Positions 7,789-16,141 of a DNA stretch of 64,000 nucleotides are shown here, in pieces (the first letter of the stretch is position 1; every line of letters begins with the position of its first letter). Source of the DNA: Methanocorpusculum parvum (GTDB lineage: Archaea; Halobacteriota; Methanomicrobia; Methanomicrobiales; Methanocorpusculaceae); the NCBI GenBank assembly GCA_002287215.1, contig LMVO01000043.1:22882-86881 (forward strand), given 5' to 3'. The translations under genes were made by a program, and so were the position numbers. The notes under the pieces were generated by a model. The model had not been told where the DNA came from. It searched no databases and saw only the letters and a list, made by a program, of their open reading frames with translations.

Positions 7789-9204
7789 ATGACACATAGT
7801 ACATTGAAAGAGAAACTTCAGGCTCTCGGTATAAAACAGGTCCTTGGGTATCTGGACTCCGATCCTGAAAAAAACATTCCGAAACTCCTCAAATGGGTGG
7901 AGTTTCTGGATAAAAACAACACGCTGGAAGGTCCTCTTCCAACCGTGAAACGGGTGCTTTCCGATAAGGACGGGGTTTGGTACAAGTTCATAACCGATCT
8001 GTACACCGACATCGATCCTTTTGTCAGGAAAAAGATCTTCGAGAACTTCATCGTCAATGCCGTTGTTCTCGGCAGAGACAAGAAGATCAAGCTGAGAGAG
8101 GAAGAGGGATGCAATATTCCCTGGGCGATCCTGATGGATCCGACAAGCGCCTGCAATCTGAAGTGCATCGGGTGCTGGGCGGCTGAGTACGGGAACCGGA
8201 TGAACCTGACCCTTGAAGAGTGGGACTCGATCATCGAGCAGGGAAAAGCTCTCGGTACTTACTTTTTCCTGTACTCGGGCGGCGAACCGCTTGTCCGGAA
8301 AAAAGACATCATCAGGATGTGCGAAAAACACAGCGACTGTGTTTTCCTGTCGTTTACGAACGGCACGTTGATCGACGAAGCATTTGCGGACGAGATGCTC
8401 CGGGTCGGGAACTTTGTTCCGGCGATCAGTATCGAAGGGGATGAGGCGGCGACGGATGCCAGACGCGGCGCCGGCGTGTATGCCAAAGTCATCAAGGCGA
8501 TGGAGATCCTGAAACAGAAGAAACTGCCGTTTGGTATCTCCTGCTGTTATACGAGTGCAAACACCGATATTATCGGCAGTGACGCCTACATCGATGATAT
8601 GATCGCCCGGGGAGCGAAGTTTGCCTGGTTCTTTACGTATATGCCGGTCGGCGTGGACGCCGTGCCTGAACTTCTGGCAACACCTGAGCAGAGAGAACAG
8701 ATGTACCGTCAGGTCAGACATATCCGCGCCACCCGCCCGATCTTTGCAATGGACTTCTGGAACGACGGCGAGTATGTGAACGGCTGTATCGCCGGCGGCA
8801 GGTTCTATCTCCACATCAATGCAAACGGCGATATCGAGCCATGCGCATTCATTCATTACTCTGACGCGAACATCAGGACCCACACGCTTCTCGAGGCATA
8901 CAAATCTCCGCTGTTTATGCAGTATCGCGCAAACCAGCCGTTCAATCCAAACCATCTCCGCCCCTGTCCCCTGCTTGACAATCCGGAGAGGCTTACTGCG
9001 ATGGTGGATGCTGCCAAAGCAAAGTCCACGGATATGGTGAATCCGGAAGATGTTCATGATCTGATGAAAAAGACCGTTCCCGCAGCAGAGAAGTGGGCGC
9101 CGGTCGCCGCTGAACTCTGGGTAGAGAATCGTGCGGAAAAGGCTGCGAAGGCTGCCTGTCCCGGCGGCTGCGGATGCGGGTGTAAGAACCCGGACCGCAA
9201 ATAA
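7789..9204 (+). CDS. Radical SAM protein with Cys-rich tail, substrate unknown
   Basis: The 471-residue product carries the radical SAM cluster cysteines Cys122, Cys126 and Cys129 in SACNLKCIGCWAAEYG, followed by the SAM-binding YSGGEPL motif. The region after about residue 320 has Cys residues in VNGCIAGGRFYLHINANGDI and EPCAFIHYSDANIR, with RPCPLLDNPE nearby, resembling the auxiliary-cluster (SPASM-like) part of peptide-modifying family members. The protein ends in a Cys- and Gly-rich tail (CPGGCGCGCKNPDRK) that may bind another metal cluster. About 110 residues precede the SAM domain. The gene stands alone, with a repeat element downstream, so context does not reveal the substrate. Confidence 0.82.
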   Translation: MTHSTLKEKLQALGIKQVLGYLDSDPEKNIPKLLKWVEFLDKNNTLEGPLPTVKRVLSDKDGVWYKFITDLYTDIDPFVRKKIFENFIVNAVVLGRDKKIKLREEEGCNIPWAILMDPTSACNLKCIGCWAAEYGNRMNLTLEEWDSIIEQGKALGTYFFLYSGGEPLVRKKDIIRMCEKHSDCVFLSFTNGTLIDEAFADEMLRVGNFVPAISIEGDEAATDARRGAGVYAKVIKAMEILKQKKLPFGISCCYTSANTDIIGSDAYIDDMIARGAKFAWFFTYMPVGVDAVPELLATPEQREQMYRQVRHIRATRPIFAMDFWNDGEYVNGCIAGGRFYLHINANGDIEPCAFIHYSDANIRTHTLLEAYKSPLFMQYRANQPFNPNHLRPCPLLDNPERLTAMVDAAKAKSTDMVNPEDVHDLMKKTVPAAEKWAPVAAELWVENRAEKAAKAACPGGCGCGCKNPDRK

Positions 9205-9222
9205 CCAAACTCTTTTTCATAT

Positions 9223-9238
9223 AGGAGTTACGCGGTGT
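9223..9238 (+). repeat. Dispersed repeat word AGGAGTTACGCGGTGT, copy 1
   Basis: The same 16-bp word occurs at 57371-57386 and, with one mismatch, at 63775-63790. In all three places it begins a block of related non-coding sequence just outside genes, so it probably marks one boundary of a dispersed element. Confidence 0.6.
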
Positions 9239-9321
9239 ACTATCTATCGAAAAAACTGATGTGCGTATGAGATGTACTTCGATTTCGTGTATGGTATTAG
9301 TGTCGACACAAGAGAAAAAAT

Positions 9322-9763
9322 CAACCGCGAATCGGCGCGAATCCCGCCCTTCGGGCTCCCAGAATCGGATTTGCTCTTCCTCACTTTCGCAATCCAGCTT
9401 CGCTGTCTTGCTCATCCCTTCATCGGGACCGTTCGGGCAAATCCTGTCGGCGCTCCAGCGCCTCCCGTTATTGATTTATCTCTTGATCTTACGTAGTGAT
9501 TGACAGTAAAATGGATATTTTCACATATAGTAATGCCCAATATGCATCTCTCTCACGGGAGCCGCTGGGGCGGCGACAGGATTTGCCCGAACGGTCCCGA
9601 TAAAGGGACGAGCCGTCGTGTTGATAGCGGGTTGGACGCTGAAAGCGGACAACCTTAGCGGAGCAAGGCTTTGCCTTGCGACTAGACACGACGGGCGAGA
9701 GTGAGGTTAAGCAAATCCGATTCTGGGAGCCCGAAGGGCGGGATTCGCGCCGATTCGCGGTTG
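9322..9763. mobile_element. Large nested inverted-repeat element, MITE-like, non-coding
   Basis: The outer arms 9322-9374 and 9711-9763 are perfect 53-bp inverted repeats, beginning CAACCGCGAATCGGCGCG on the plus strand. Inside them a second pair of arms, about 9421-9467 and 9557-9604, matches over some 47 bp with only a few differences. The right half carries about 60 extra bases (around 9610-9700). No transposase or other protein is encoded; the small open frames here are by-products of the symmetry. With its flanks (9223-9321 and 9764-9840) it accounts for almost all of the 653-bp gene-free gap 9205-9857. The structure suggests a non-autonomous transposable element or another large cruciform-forming repeat. 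Confidence 0.7.
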
Positions 9764-9857
9764 GTTTATCTCATGCTTCCACACCCAACCTTACCTTTCC
9801 CGAATCGGCGCCGCACCAGCACCGAGTAAGTCCGATTCACAATTTTTAACGTGTCGG

Positions 9858-11369
9858 ATGATTCACTATAGAATCATCAGTATGATCACGTTTCTTGCAG
9901 GCATTTGTATCCTCATCTTCGGCTATTTCTTCTGGAGTAAAGTCGCGGAAAAAATATTCGGGCCCGACGACCGGAAAACCCCTGCACTGAAGAATCCGGA
10001 CGCGGTCGAACGTGTTCCTCTCTCCAGACGGCGGAACATGCTGATCCAGCTGCTGAACATCGCCGGGATGGGGCCGATCGTGGGTGTTGTCCTTGGGATG
10101 AAGTTCGGGCCGGTCGTCTTTCTCATCCTCCCGATCGGCAACGTGATCGGCGGGGCGATCCATGACTATTACGTGGGGATGATCTCGGCCAGAAACAATG
10201 GTTCCGATATGACGGGCCTGGTCGGCAAATTTCTCGGCAGGACCTCAGGCGCGATCTTTCTTGTTCTTGTGATCCTTTCACTTCTGCTTCTTGTTACGAC
10301 GTTTACAAACATTCCGGCAAATTTCATTCTTCTTCTGCTGCCCTTTGGGCCGGCGGTTCTGGTCTGTGCGGTTGTCGGGATCTTTGTTTATTATATCATC
10401 TCGACGATCTTTCCGATCGACAAAGTGGTCGGGAGAATTTATCCGGTATTCGGCGTGGCATTGATTCTGGTCACCGCCCTTTTGTGTTTTGCCTACATCC
10501 CGTTTGCTTCGTCTATTCCTGACCTTGTCCTGACGCCGGCAGGGATCACCGAAGCATTCTCCGCCCATCCCGGCGGCCAGCCGATCGTGCCGATGCTTTT
10601 TATCACTATCGCCTGCGGGATCCTGTCCGGGTTCCACGCGACCCAGTCGCCGATCACATCAAGGACGATCACCTCGGAACGCGAAGGAAGAAGAGTATTC
10701 TACGGGATGATGGTCGCGGAAGGCATCATCGCGATGATCTGGGCGGCGGGCGCTTCGATCATTTTTACGCTCAGACCCGAGATGCTTGCGTCAGCGAACG
10801 GCAACGCGATCATCTTCGAGATTTTGGATCTGGTGTTCCCGACGTTTCTTATCGTGCTCGCGATACTCGTTTTGATCATCCTCGCGATAACGAGCGGGGA
10901 CACGGCCCTTCGTGTCATGCGGACCTCGGTCGCGGGCCATTTCGGATTCGATCAGTCGACGATGAGAAAGCGCATTCTTCTGGCTCTTCCGCTGGTTGCC
11001 GCGATAACCTTGCTTCTTCTCTGGTCGAATCTGATCCCTACCGGGTATGCGGTCCTCTGGAACTACTTTTCCTGGTTCAATCAGGTGATAGCTTCGTTTG
11101 CGCTGATGACGGCTACGGTGTATCTGATCAGTAAAGGAAAACCGTTCTGGATCACGATGATCCCGGGCGCCGGGATCCTGTTTGTCGTGATCTCGTTCAT
11201 ACTCTGGTCGAGCCCGGCACATCTCGCCGGCGTGCCGTTTGGGATCGGCATGCCTCTTGAGATGTCGTATCCCGTGTCAGGCGCCCTGACCGCGGCGGTC
11301 TATTTCTTTTTGGTCAGGCAGGGACGGAAACTGCGGGCCGACACGGCCTTCTCGGCTGATGAGGAGTAG
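9858..11369 (+). CDS. cstA: CstA-family transporter (carbon starvation protein A)
   Basis: CstA-family proteins import peptides or pyruvate. This 503-residue membrane protein has the conserved N-terminal block (YFFWSKVAEKIFGPDDRKTP), the loop LLNIAGMGPIVGVVLGMKFG and the HDYYVGMISARNNG segment, followed by many hydrophobic helices and the conserved SGFHATQSPITSRTI stretch. Family members of this shorter type are usually about 480-600 residues. An in-frame ATG at 9882 (MITFLAGIC) would place the start directly before the first membrane helix and could be the true one. The next gene, also for a membrane protein, follows after 121 nt. The substrate in a methanogen is not evident. Confidence 0.9.
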   Translation: MIHYRIISMITFLAGICILIFGYFFWSKVAEKIFGPDDRKTPALKNPDAVERVPLSRRRNMLIQLLNIAGMGPIVGVVLGMKFGPVVFLILPIGNVIGGAIHDYYVGMISARNNGSDMTGLVGKFLGRTSGAIFLVLVILSLLLLVTTFTNIPANFILLLLPFGPAVLVCAVVGIFVYYIISTIFPIDKVVGRIYPVFGVALILVTALLCFAYIPFASSIPDLVLTPAGITEAFSAHPGGQPIVPMLFITIACGILSGFHATQSPITSRTITSEREGRRVFYGMMVAEGIIAMIWAAGASIIFTLRPEMLASANGNAIIFEILDLVFPTFLIVLAILVLIILAITSGDTALRVMRTSVAGHFGFDQSTMRKRILLALPLVAAITLLLLWSNLIPTGYAVLWNYFSWFNQVIASFALMTATVYLISKGKPFWITMIPGAGILFVVISFILWSSPAHLAGVPFGIGMPLEMSYPVSGALTAAVYFFLVRQGRKLRADTAFSADEE

Positions 11370-11490
11370 ATCCGGTTTAATCAATGAGTGCGGCGTGATC
11401 TCACGGCAGGGTAAAATAATTACCCATAAATAATTCTTTTTCCAATAGAGATGACATTTCATCAAAAATGACTATTTAGAAGGCCTCTCT

Positions 11491-12264
11491 ATGGCAGAAA
11501 ATAAAGAAAAACCCACACAAAACACAAAAATCCTCGTGTCGATTATTATAGGACTGGTGCTTGCCGCCTTCCTTCTGGCATATGATGCGGGATTCTATAC
11601 CCTCGGAGAAGGTACATCCCAGTATGCCGTTCTCATCCTGCTCCTTGCCCGGATGATGATTGCCTCAGTTATTCTCTATCTGTTTACGATCACCGGAGTC
11701 TTCGAACGTCTGGTTTCCGGAGAAGCAAAACTCACGGATCTTGTCTGGACAGCACTCCTGACTCTGGGGATCTCCCTTTACGGTAATTACGGCGGGGTTG
11801 AAGTGAACGGGGTCCTGGTTAACTTCCGTGACGTCGGCGTCATTCTCGCCGGTCTTATCGGCGGCCCGGTCATTGGCACTATCACAGGTCTTGTCAGCGG
11901 ATATCTCAGATTCCTGCAGGGGGGCATCGTCGCCGTACCCTGTATGATAGGGACGATTCTGGCAGGTTTCCTCTCAGGTATTGCGATCCGGTTCTGGCAG
12001 GGAAAACTGACCGTCCTGCGTGCAGTTATCATTGCACTGATCGTAGAACTCCTGCACGTGATCGTCGTTTTCCCCATCTATGTATTAAGTATGGGAACGA
12101 TGACCACTGACCAGGTCCTCTCTACGATCGCATTCTGCGTACCGGTGATGTGTGTCGTCACTCCTCTCTGTGTTGCGATTTTTGCCTTTTTTGTCCGCAG
12201 ATACGCATGTGTCGGCAGAACCGGCATCGAAAAGTTACGCTGGAGCAAACTCACCCGCAAGTGA
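11491..12264 (+). CDS. Stand-alone LytS/YhcK-type 5TM receptor domain protein
   Basis: The 257 residues are mostly hydrophobic with about seven membrane helices. The central segment, NFRDVGVILAGLIGGPVIG followed by TGLVSGYLRFLQGG and VPCMIGTILAGFLSGI, is the signature of the 5TMR_LYT domain that forms the sensing part of LytS-type histidine kinases and related cyclases. Here no kinase, GAF or cyclase domain follows: the protein ends after a short basic tail. It may work as a sensor with a separate partner, or as a transporter. A hairpin and T-run terminator follows at once, so this gene is probably the last of its transcript. Confidence 0.8.
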   Translation: MAENKEKPTQNTKILVSIIIGLVLAAFLLAYDAGFYTLGEGTSQYAVLILLLARMMIASVILYLFTITGVFERLVSGEAKLTDLVWTALLTLGISLYGNYGGVEVNGVLVNFRDVGVILAGLIGGPVIGTITGLVSGYLRFLQGGIVAVPCMIGTILAGFLSGIAIRFWQGKLTVLRAVIIALIVELLHVIVVFPIYVLSMGTMTTDQVLSTIAFCVPVMCVVTPLCVAIFAFFVRRYACVGRTGIEKLRWSKLTRK

Positions 12265-12267
12265 TCA

Positions 12268-12302
12268 GACGGGAAAAAATACCCCGTCCCGTATCTTTTT
12301 TT
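12268..12302 (+). terminator. Hairpin plus T-run terminator
   Basis: A 6-bp stem GACGGG/CCCGTC (12268-12273 and 12283-12288) around a 9-nt A-rich loop is followed by a seven-T run starting near 12296. It begins 4 nt after the stop codon of the 5TMR_LYT gene. Confidence 0.65.
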
Positions 12303-12361
12303 ATCAGGAAACCGGGGGCGCGCCCCAGGTATAATATGCGGGAACGCTCAATACTACTTAT

Positions 12362-12997
12362 ATGCTGGAACTACTGGTGACCATAATATCAGCCGCGTCT
12401 ACCCTGATAATTATCCTGGATCCCCTTCTCTCGGTCTCGATGTTCATCAATCTCACCAGAGACCTCCAGAAAGCCGAGATGATCCGCCAGGCATTCGTCG
12501 CAACAGGCGTCGCCGGCATTCTCATGCTGACATTTTTGATATTCAATAACCTCCTCTTCGATCTGCTCGGTATCGAACTCGAAAGCTTCAAAGTTGCCGG
12601 CGGTATCATCCTTTTTATTCTTGGTCTGCAGATCGTTCTGGGTCTGGAGATCGGCGGTTCTTCGGCCGGCCACAAAAACCTTGAAAGCAGTGACCGGATC
12701 GGCAAAAAATCCATGGCCGGCGTCATCATCGGCACGCCGATCATGTGCGGGCCGGGAACCATCACCACCGTCATGATCCTTGGCGCACAGGACGGCATTC
12801 TTCTGACGCTCCTCGCCGTCATCCTCGCTCTCCTGTGTATCTGGCTGATCCTCATCTTCTCGGCGCAGATCAAAAAACTCCTCGGGGAAACCGTCCTCGT
12901 CATCCTCTCAAAGATCGTCGGTCTTCTTTTGACTGCTATCGCAGTTCACACGATCTGGACCGGGATCCTCGGCCTCATCAGTCTCTCGGTCATCTGA
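12362..12997 (+). CDS. MarC-family membrane protein
   Basis: This 211-residue protein has six hydrophobic segments and the family-typical sections IILDPLLSVSMFINLTRDL near the start, GGIILFILGLQIVLGLE in the middle and the IGTPIMCGPGTITTVMIL loop. MarC proteins were once linked to multiple antibiotic resistance, a link later withdrawn; they resemble small-solute transporters or channels of unknown substrate. Length is normal for the family. The stop codon lies 2 nt before the start of the next gene on the same strand, so the two are cotranscribed. Confidence 0.88.
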   Translation: MLELLVTIISAASTLIIILDPLLSVSMFINLTRDLQKAEMIRQAFVATGVAGILMLTFLIFNNLLFDLLGIELESFKVAGGIILFILGLQIVLGLEIGGSSAGHKNLESSDRIGKKSMAGVIIGTPIMCGPGTITTVMILGAQDGILLTLLAVILALLCIWLILIFSAQIKKLLGETVLVILSKIVGLLLTAIAVHTIWTGILGLISLSVI

Positions 12998-12999
12998 AC

Positions 13000-13677
13000 A
13001 TGGTCATCTTCACCCCGAACCAGACCGAGTTCCTCGTCTTCGATCTCGAAGCATTCGTCCCGCCGGCCGACCGGAAAAAACGGACCGGCGCTTCCCTTGC
13101 GGTAAATGCATTTCGGGAAGGTCACACCCTTCTCGGCGGCGTGGTCTACAGCGGGCTCCCGCTCGCCGGCGAAGTCACCAACGATTATGCCCATTTCTGG
13201 ATGTGGCGCGAAGGAAGCGAAGAAAACGTCGTGCTCTCACTCTATCAGGTCTTTGCTGAGATGTGGGCGCGTGTCAATACCAAAAAAATGATCCAGGCGG
13301 ATCCTGTGGTTTGCGGGGTCGGCATATCCACATTCGACATGCCGTTCCTTATGGCAAAATGTCTCCAGTACAACGCGGCCGCGCCCGAAGAGATCTATGA
13401 AACTCTCGGCAAATGCCGGATCGTCGACCTCTCCGTCGCCGGGATAGGATTCGTGAGGAACCAAACCCCTATTCTGCATCCCTGTTCCCACAACCAGCTC
13501 GCCGACGCCCTCCTGCCCGAACGTGAGCAGAAACCTACCGGAAAAAAGGTATGGGATATGGTCGACGCGAAGGATTACAGCGCCGTCGAACGAAGGTGTG
13601 AAGCCGAAGTCAGGGAAATGGTCGAGATCGCCGACAAAATGCTGCTCAGCTGTCGATATCCCCGTAATACGGTTTGA
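13000..13677 (+). CDS. Predicted RNase H-fold 3'-5' exonuclease
   Basis: The 225-residue product starts MVIFTPNQTEFLVFDLEAFV. The FDLE motif (about residues 14-17) matches the ExoI metal-binding Asp/Glu pair of DnaQ/PolB-like exonucleases; GVGISTFDMPFLMAKC resembles the ExoII block with its Asp, and HNQLADALL near 165-173 could carry the third. This pattern suggests a predicted PolB-like 3'-5' exonuclease, possibly for DNA repair, but I would call it family-level only. The start ATG is 2 nt after the marC stop; the frame is open further upstream only because it runs antisense-like through marC. The 3' end overlaps the convergent RNase H-TrmO gene by 32 nt. Confidence 0.65.
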   Translation: MVIFTPNQTEFLVFDLEAFVPPADRKKRTGASLAVNAFREGHTLLGGVVYSGLPLAGEVTNDYAHFWMWREGSEENVVLSLYQVFAEMWARVNTKKMIQADPVVCGVGISTFDMPFLMAKCLQYNAAAPEEIYETLGKCRIVDLSVAGIGFVRNQTPILHPCSHNQLADALLPEREQKPTGKKVWDMVDAKDYSAVERRCEAEVREMVEIADKMLLSCRYPRNTV

Positions 13678-14485
13678 TGTCAAGGACCGGGGTATTGTCA
13701 AGCGCTTCAAGCCCTTTGACGGTAAGGACCAGATCATTGACCGACGTGATCGTGACAAGCGTGAGGGAGATCGGATTGGGCCTGACCGGCGCCCGGGTCG
13801 AAAAAACGCCGCGCATTTTCCCGTCCCCGTGACCATGCGGCTTCACCTTCAGAATATCGCGTTCTGCCCGGTCGAACCAGCACAAAACAAAGACTTTGTC
13901 CCCTGCACAAAGACCAGAGAGACCGTCCCGGTATTTTTCATAGATCGTGATCCGGCTCGGTTTGTCGGTAAAGATCCCCTGCCGGGGAGCATCCTCTTTG
14001 GTCTCAAACGGCGAATGAACGATCCCGATCGGGACGCACTCGATTCTCTTCTGCACCGGGCGGGAGGGGCGTGCCAGCAGATCAAGGGCATTATTGCATA
14101 ACCAGTCGCAGGAACCGACATAGGGATTCTCCCGCGGAACATGCGTGTAGGTGACGCCCGCAAACACCGATGCCAGAGATCGTGCCTTTTCATACAGGGG
14201 AAGAAGATCCGGCGACCGGACCGCGTATCTTCCGGTCATCTGGGAGATCATCAGATTGCTGTCGGAAAAGACCGCCACTTTGGTCTCTTTCGGGGTGCAA
14301 AGCCGCGCCGCCCGGCCAAGAGCCGCATTCAGGGCCGCATACTCGGCCGCATTATTGGTTGCCCGCCCGAGGGTCAGCACATCCGATTCCAGCACATCGT
14401 CTCCCCGCAAAATCAGCCAGGCTGCTGCGGCCTGTCCGGGATTTCCCCGGCTTGCTCCGTCGGTGTAGATCGTCAACTGGTCCAT
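13646..14485 (-). CDS. RNase HI-TrmO (UPF0066) fusion protein
   Basis: Two enzymes appear joined in 279 residues. Residues 1-140 are RNase HI-like: TDGASRGNPG with Asp9, NNAAEY with Glu48, FSDSNL with Asp75 and NNALD with Asp135 supply the four catalytic carboxylates, so this half should cleave RNA in RNA/DNA hybrids. Residues about 148-279 are TrmO-like: VPIGIVHSPF, then WFDRAERDIL and RGVFSTRAPVRPNPI, the S-adenosylmethionine-binding and substrate motifs of the enzyme that methylates threonylcarbamoyl-adenosine 37 in tRNA. The frame is continuous with no sign of an artefact, and the linker is short. It is divergent from the PEBP gene and overlaps the exonuclease gene at its 3' end. Confidence 0.88.
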   Translation of the reverse strand: MDQLTIYTDGASRGNPGQAAAAWLILRGDDVLESDVLTLGRATNNAAEYAALNAALGRAARLCTPKETKVAVFSDSNLMISQMTGRYAVRSPDLLPLYEKARSLASVFAGVTYTHVPRENPYVGSCDWLCNNALDLLARPSRPVQKRIECVPIGIVHSPFETKEDAPRQGIFTDKPSRITIYEKYRDGLSGLCAGDKVFVLCWFDRAERDILKVKPHGHGDGKMRGVFSTRAPVRPNPISLTLVTITSVNDLVLTVKGLEALDNTPVLDIKPYYGDIDS

Positions 14486-14538
14486 GGAATAGTAACTCGA
14501 CCTATACTTTAATTAATTTGCCTGTTAGAGTATAGAAT

Positions 14539-14997
14539 ATGGACACAATCACCATTCACGTAGGAACCCACGGGCTGACTGCGTCAAGCAGCTTTCCCGG
14601 CGGCAACATCTCCCCGAAGATCGAACTCCAGGGTGTCTCAAAGGAAGTCCAGTATATAGCAATGGTCGTTCAGAACAAGTCCGGCGGCGAGAACACCAAA
14701 TGTATCTGGACCGTCTGGAACATTCCCTCCGTCGGGTACATCCCGCCGGGATACGACGCCGGACCTGCGCCGAAGTTTCCTTTCCCGGCAGTCCAGGGAC
14801 TCAACGACTTCGGCGAGCATGCCTGGCACGGTCCGTCGCCCGGCCTTGGGATCACCGACCGGCTCCTTTTCCAGGTATTCGGCAGGGTCGAACCGCTCGT
14901 CATTGCGGCAAATGCGAAAATGGATGAGGTCATCGAGGCGCTTCGTGATGGAAAGACCGTCGCGCACGGCAGTCTCGAAGTAGTCTATCAGGGATAA
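14539..14997 (+). CDS. YbhB/YbcL-type PEBP family protein
   Basis: A 152-residue member of the phosphatidylethanolamine-binding/Raf-kinase-inhibitor-like family in its prokaryotic form. Typical features are the opening beta strand and SSSFPGGNISPKIEL, the pocket segment CIWTVWNIPSVGYIPPGY with its conserved aromatic and Pro residues, and the GPSPGLGITDRLLFQVF strand. Bacterial relatives often carry DPDAP and GxHRY motifs; these are replaced here, so ligand binding may differ. The function in archaea is not known. A strong hairpin follows at 15015-15036 before the convergent TBP gene. Confidence 0.85.
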   Translation: MDTITIHVGTHGLTASSSFPGGNISPKIELQGVSKEVQYIAMVVQNKSGGENTKCIWTVWNIPSVGYIPPGYDAGPAPKFPFPAVQGLNDFGEHAWHGPSPGLGITDRLLFQVFGRVEPLVIAANAKMDEVIEALRDGKTVAHGSLEVVYQG

Positions 14998-15014
14998 CAC
15001 CCCTGATTTTTCCA

Positions 15015-15050
15015 CAGCCGCTCCCGTCAGCGGCTGCAGAAAAAAAAAAC
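15015..15050. terminator. Hairpin and homopolymer run between convergent genes
   Basis: An 8-bp perfect stem CAGCCGCT/AGCGGCTG (15015-15022 and 15029-15036) with a 6-nt loop is followed by a ten-A run ending at 15049. On the minus strand the run is a T-run reached before the stem, suitable for ending TBP transcription; on the plus strand the hairpin follows the PEBP gene. Confidence 0.55.
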
Positions 15051-15075
15051 AGTATTGAAGAGGGTTTGGTATCGA

Positions 15076-15645
15076 TTATTCTATCTGCAGAAGTTTGAGA
15101 GCGATCAGATCTTCGTAGATCTTTTTTACCGCACGCTGGGCGTCGGCCGTTTTCTTCCCGCCGGTGATGATCAGTTTTCCCGAACCGAAGAGCAGAACGA
15201 CCACTTTCGGATCATCCAGCCGGTAGACGAGTCCGGGAAACTGCTCGGGTTCATACTCGATCTTGTCAAGATTGAAACTCATGGCGATCTTGTTGAGGTT
15301 GATCCGGCTGCCGAGATCCGCCGAGGTGACGATGTTTTGGACGGTGTAGGTCGGATTGTCGATGATCTGGATCTTTAGATCCTTTAACAGGGTAACGAGA
15401 TACTCCAGTCCTTTGGTGAGGTTTTCCAGACTTTTTGCACCGGTGAGAACGACTTTTCCGGATCCAAAGACCAATGCCGCGATCTTTGGATTCTGCATAC
15501 GCAAAACGACTCCCGGGAAACGCTGTTTATTATATTCCGCTCCCGGAATCTGGGCGGCCAAGGCCACCAGGTCCAGACTGTCATTCACCTTGGTTGATGC
15601 AACGATATTCTCAATCTTCAGTGAGTCTTCGGGAAGGTTTGACAT
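15076..15645 (-). CDS. tbp: TATA-binding protein (TBP)
   Basis: The general transcription factor that recognises TATA boxes and recruits TFB and RNA polymerase. The 189 residues contain the two direct repeats expected: the first around 10-95 with IVASTKVNDSLDLVALA and FPGVVLRMQNPKIAALVFG, the second around 100-185 with PTYTVQNIVTSADLGSRI and FPGLVYRLDDPKVVVLLFG, each ending in a GSGK(V/L)xxTGxK strand. Length is standard for archaeal TBP. Its own promoter has a clear TATA element at 15669-15678, which would leave almost no leader. Methanogens often carry more than one TBP; only this copy is in the window. Confidence 0.97.
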   Translation of the reverse strand: MSNLPEDSLKIENIVASTKVNDSLDLVALAAQIPGAEYNKQRFPGVVLRMQNPKIAALVFGSGKVVLTGAKSLENLTKGLEYLVTLLKDLKIQIIDNPTYTVQNIVTSADLGSRINLNKIAMSFNLDKIEYEPEQFPGLVYRLDDPKVVVLLFGSGKLIITGGKKTADAQRAVKKIYEDLIALKLLQIE

Positions 15646-15668
15646 ATTTATAAGATATTACAGGTAAG

Positions 15669-15678
15669 TATATAAATA
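15669..15678 (-). promoter_or_regulatory. TATA element of the TBP gene
   Basis: Minus-strand reading TATTTATATA, 24 bp or more upstream of the ATG at 15645, gives the standard archaeal spacing for a leaderless or nearly leaderless transcript. Confidence 0.65.
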
Positions 15679-15717
15679 CTCGTGTGACCTGCTTAAAAAA
15701 AGAGGGGGGAAACCGGC

Positions 15718-16038
15718 TTAATCGTATTCACGCCAGGTGTGTTTGCACTTTGTGCAGCGGAAGAATCTGACCTCGGATTCATCAGCACTGCGCAGCTGAC
15801 GGAGCCACCACTCGGCCAGGCCGTGACCGCAGTTCGGGCATTTTATCGCGATCGTAGGTTTCGTTCCGATATCCGCGCCTTCTTCCACGATGAGGATGTC
15901 GTTTTCCTGCATGTACGCGACTTTTTTCATCTGCTCCTTATTTTCGGCGGTGATGGTTTCGGTATATCCACATTTTGAACAGCATAACTGGCCGTCCTTT
16001 GATTTCATCAGCTTTCCGCATGTTGGGCAGAACATCAT
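15718..16038 (-). CDS. tfs: Transcription factor S (TFS)
   Basis: TFS stimulates RNA cleavage by stalled archaeal RNA polymerase, like TFIIS. The product has an N-terminal zinc ribbon (MMFCPTCGKLM through CCSKCGYTE) and a C-terminal ribbon (CPNCGHGLAEWWLRQLRSAD, then FFRCTKCKHTWREYD) that carries the catalytic acidic pair as AD-E (SADESE) in the tip of the hairpin. I place the start at the ATG at 16038 (MMFCPTCG), 106 residues, because all family members begin there; the frame is open further upstream but that extension has no family match. A TATA-like TATTTAAC lies about 25 bp before this start. Confidence 0.93.
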   Translation of the reverse strand: MMFCPTCGKLMKSKDGQLCCSKCGYTETITAENKEQMKKVAYMQENDILIVEEGADIGTKPTIAIKCPNCGHGLAEWWLRQLRSADESEVRFFRCTKCKHTWREYD

Positions 16039-16141
16039 AGAATATACTATTGGTTTTTCAACGTTAAATACTCTTATGGGATCCGTCAGTCCGGGTGGCA
16101 AACCCATTTATCCGACTATGCCCTACCAATAAGCATCTAAT

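Noticed and set aside
7783..9057. A 424-codon open frame antisense to the radical SAM gene
   Set aside because: It is a long open frame on the opposite strand caused by codon bias; its composition (rich in His, Arg, Asp) and lack of any motif mark it as a shadow.
9261..9503. Small open frames within the inverted-repeat element
   Set aside because: They arise from the symmetric repeat, have no homology or start signals, and change with the arms.
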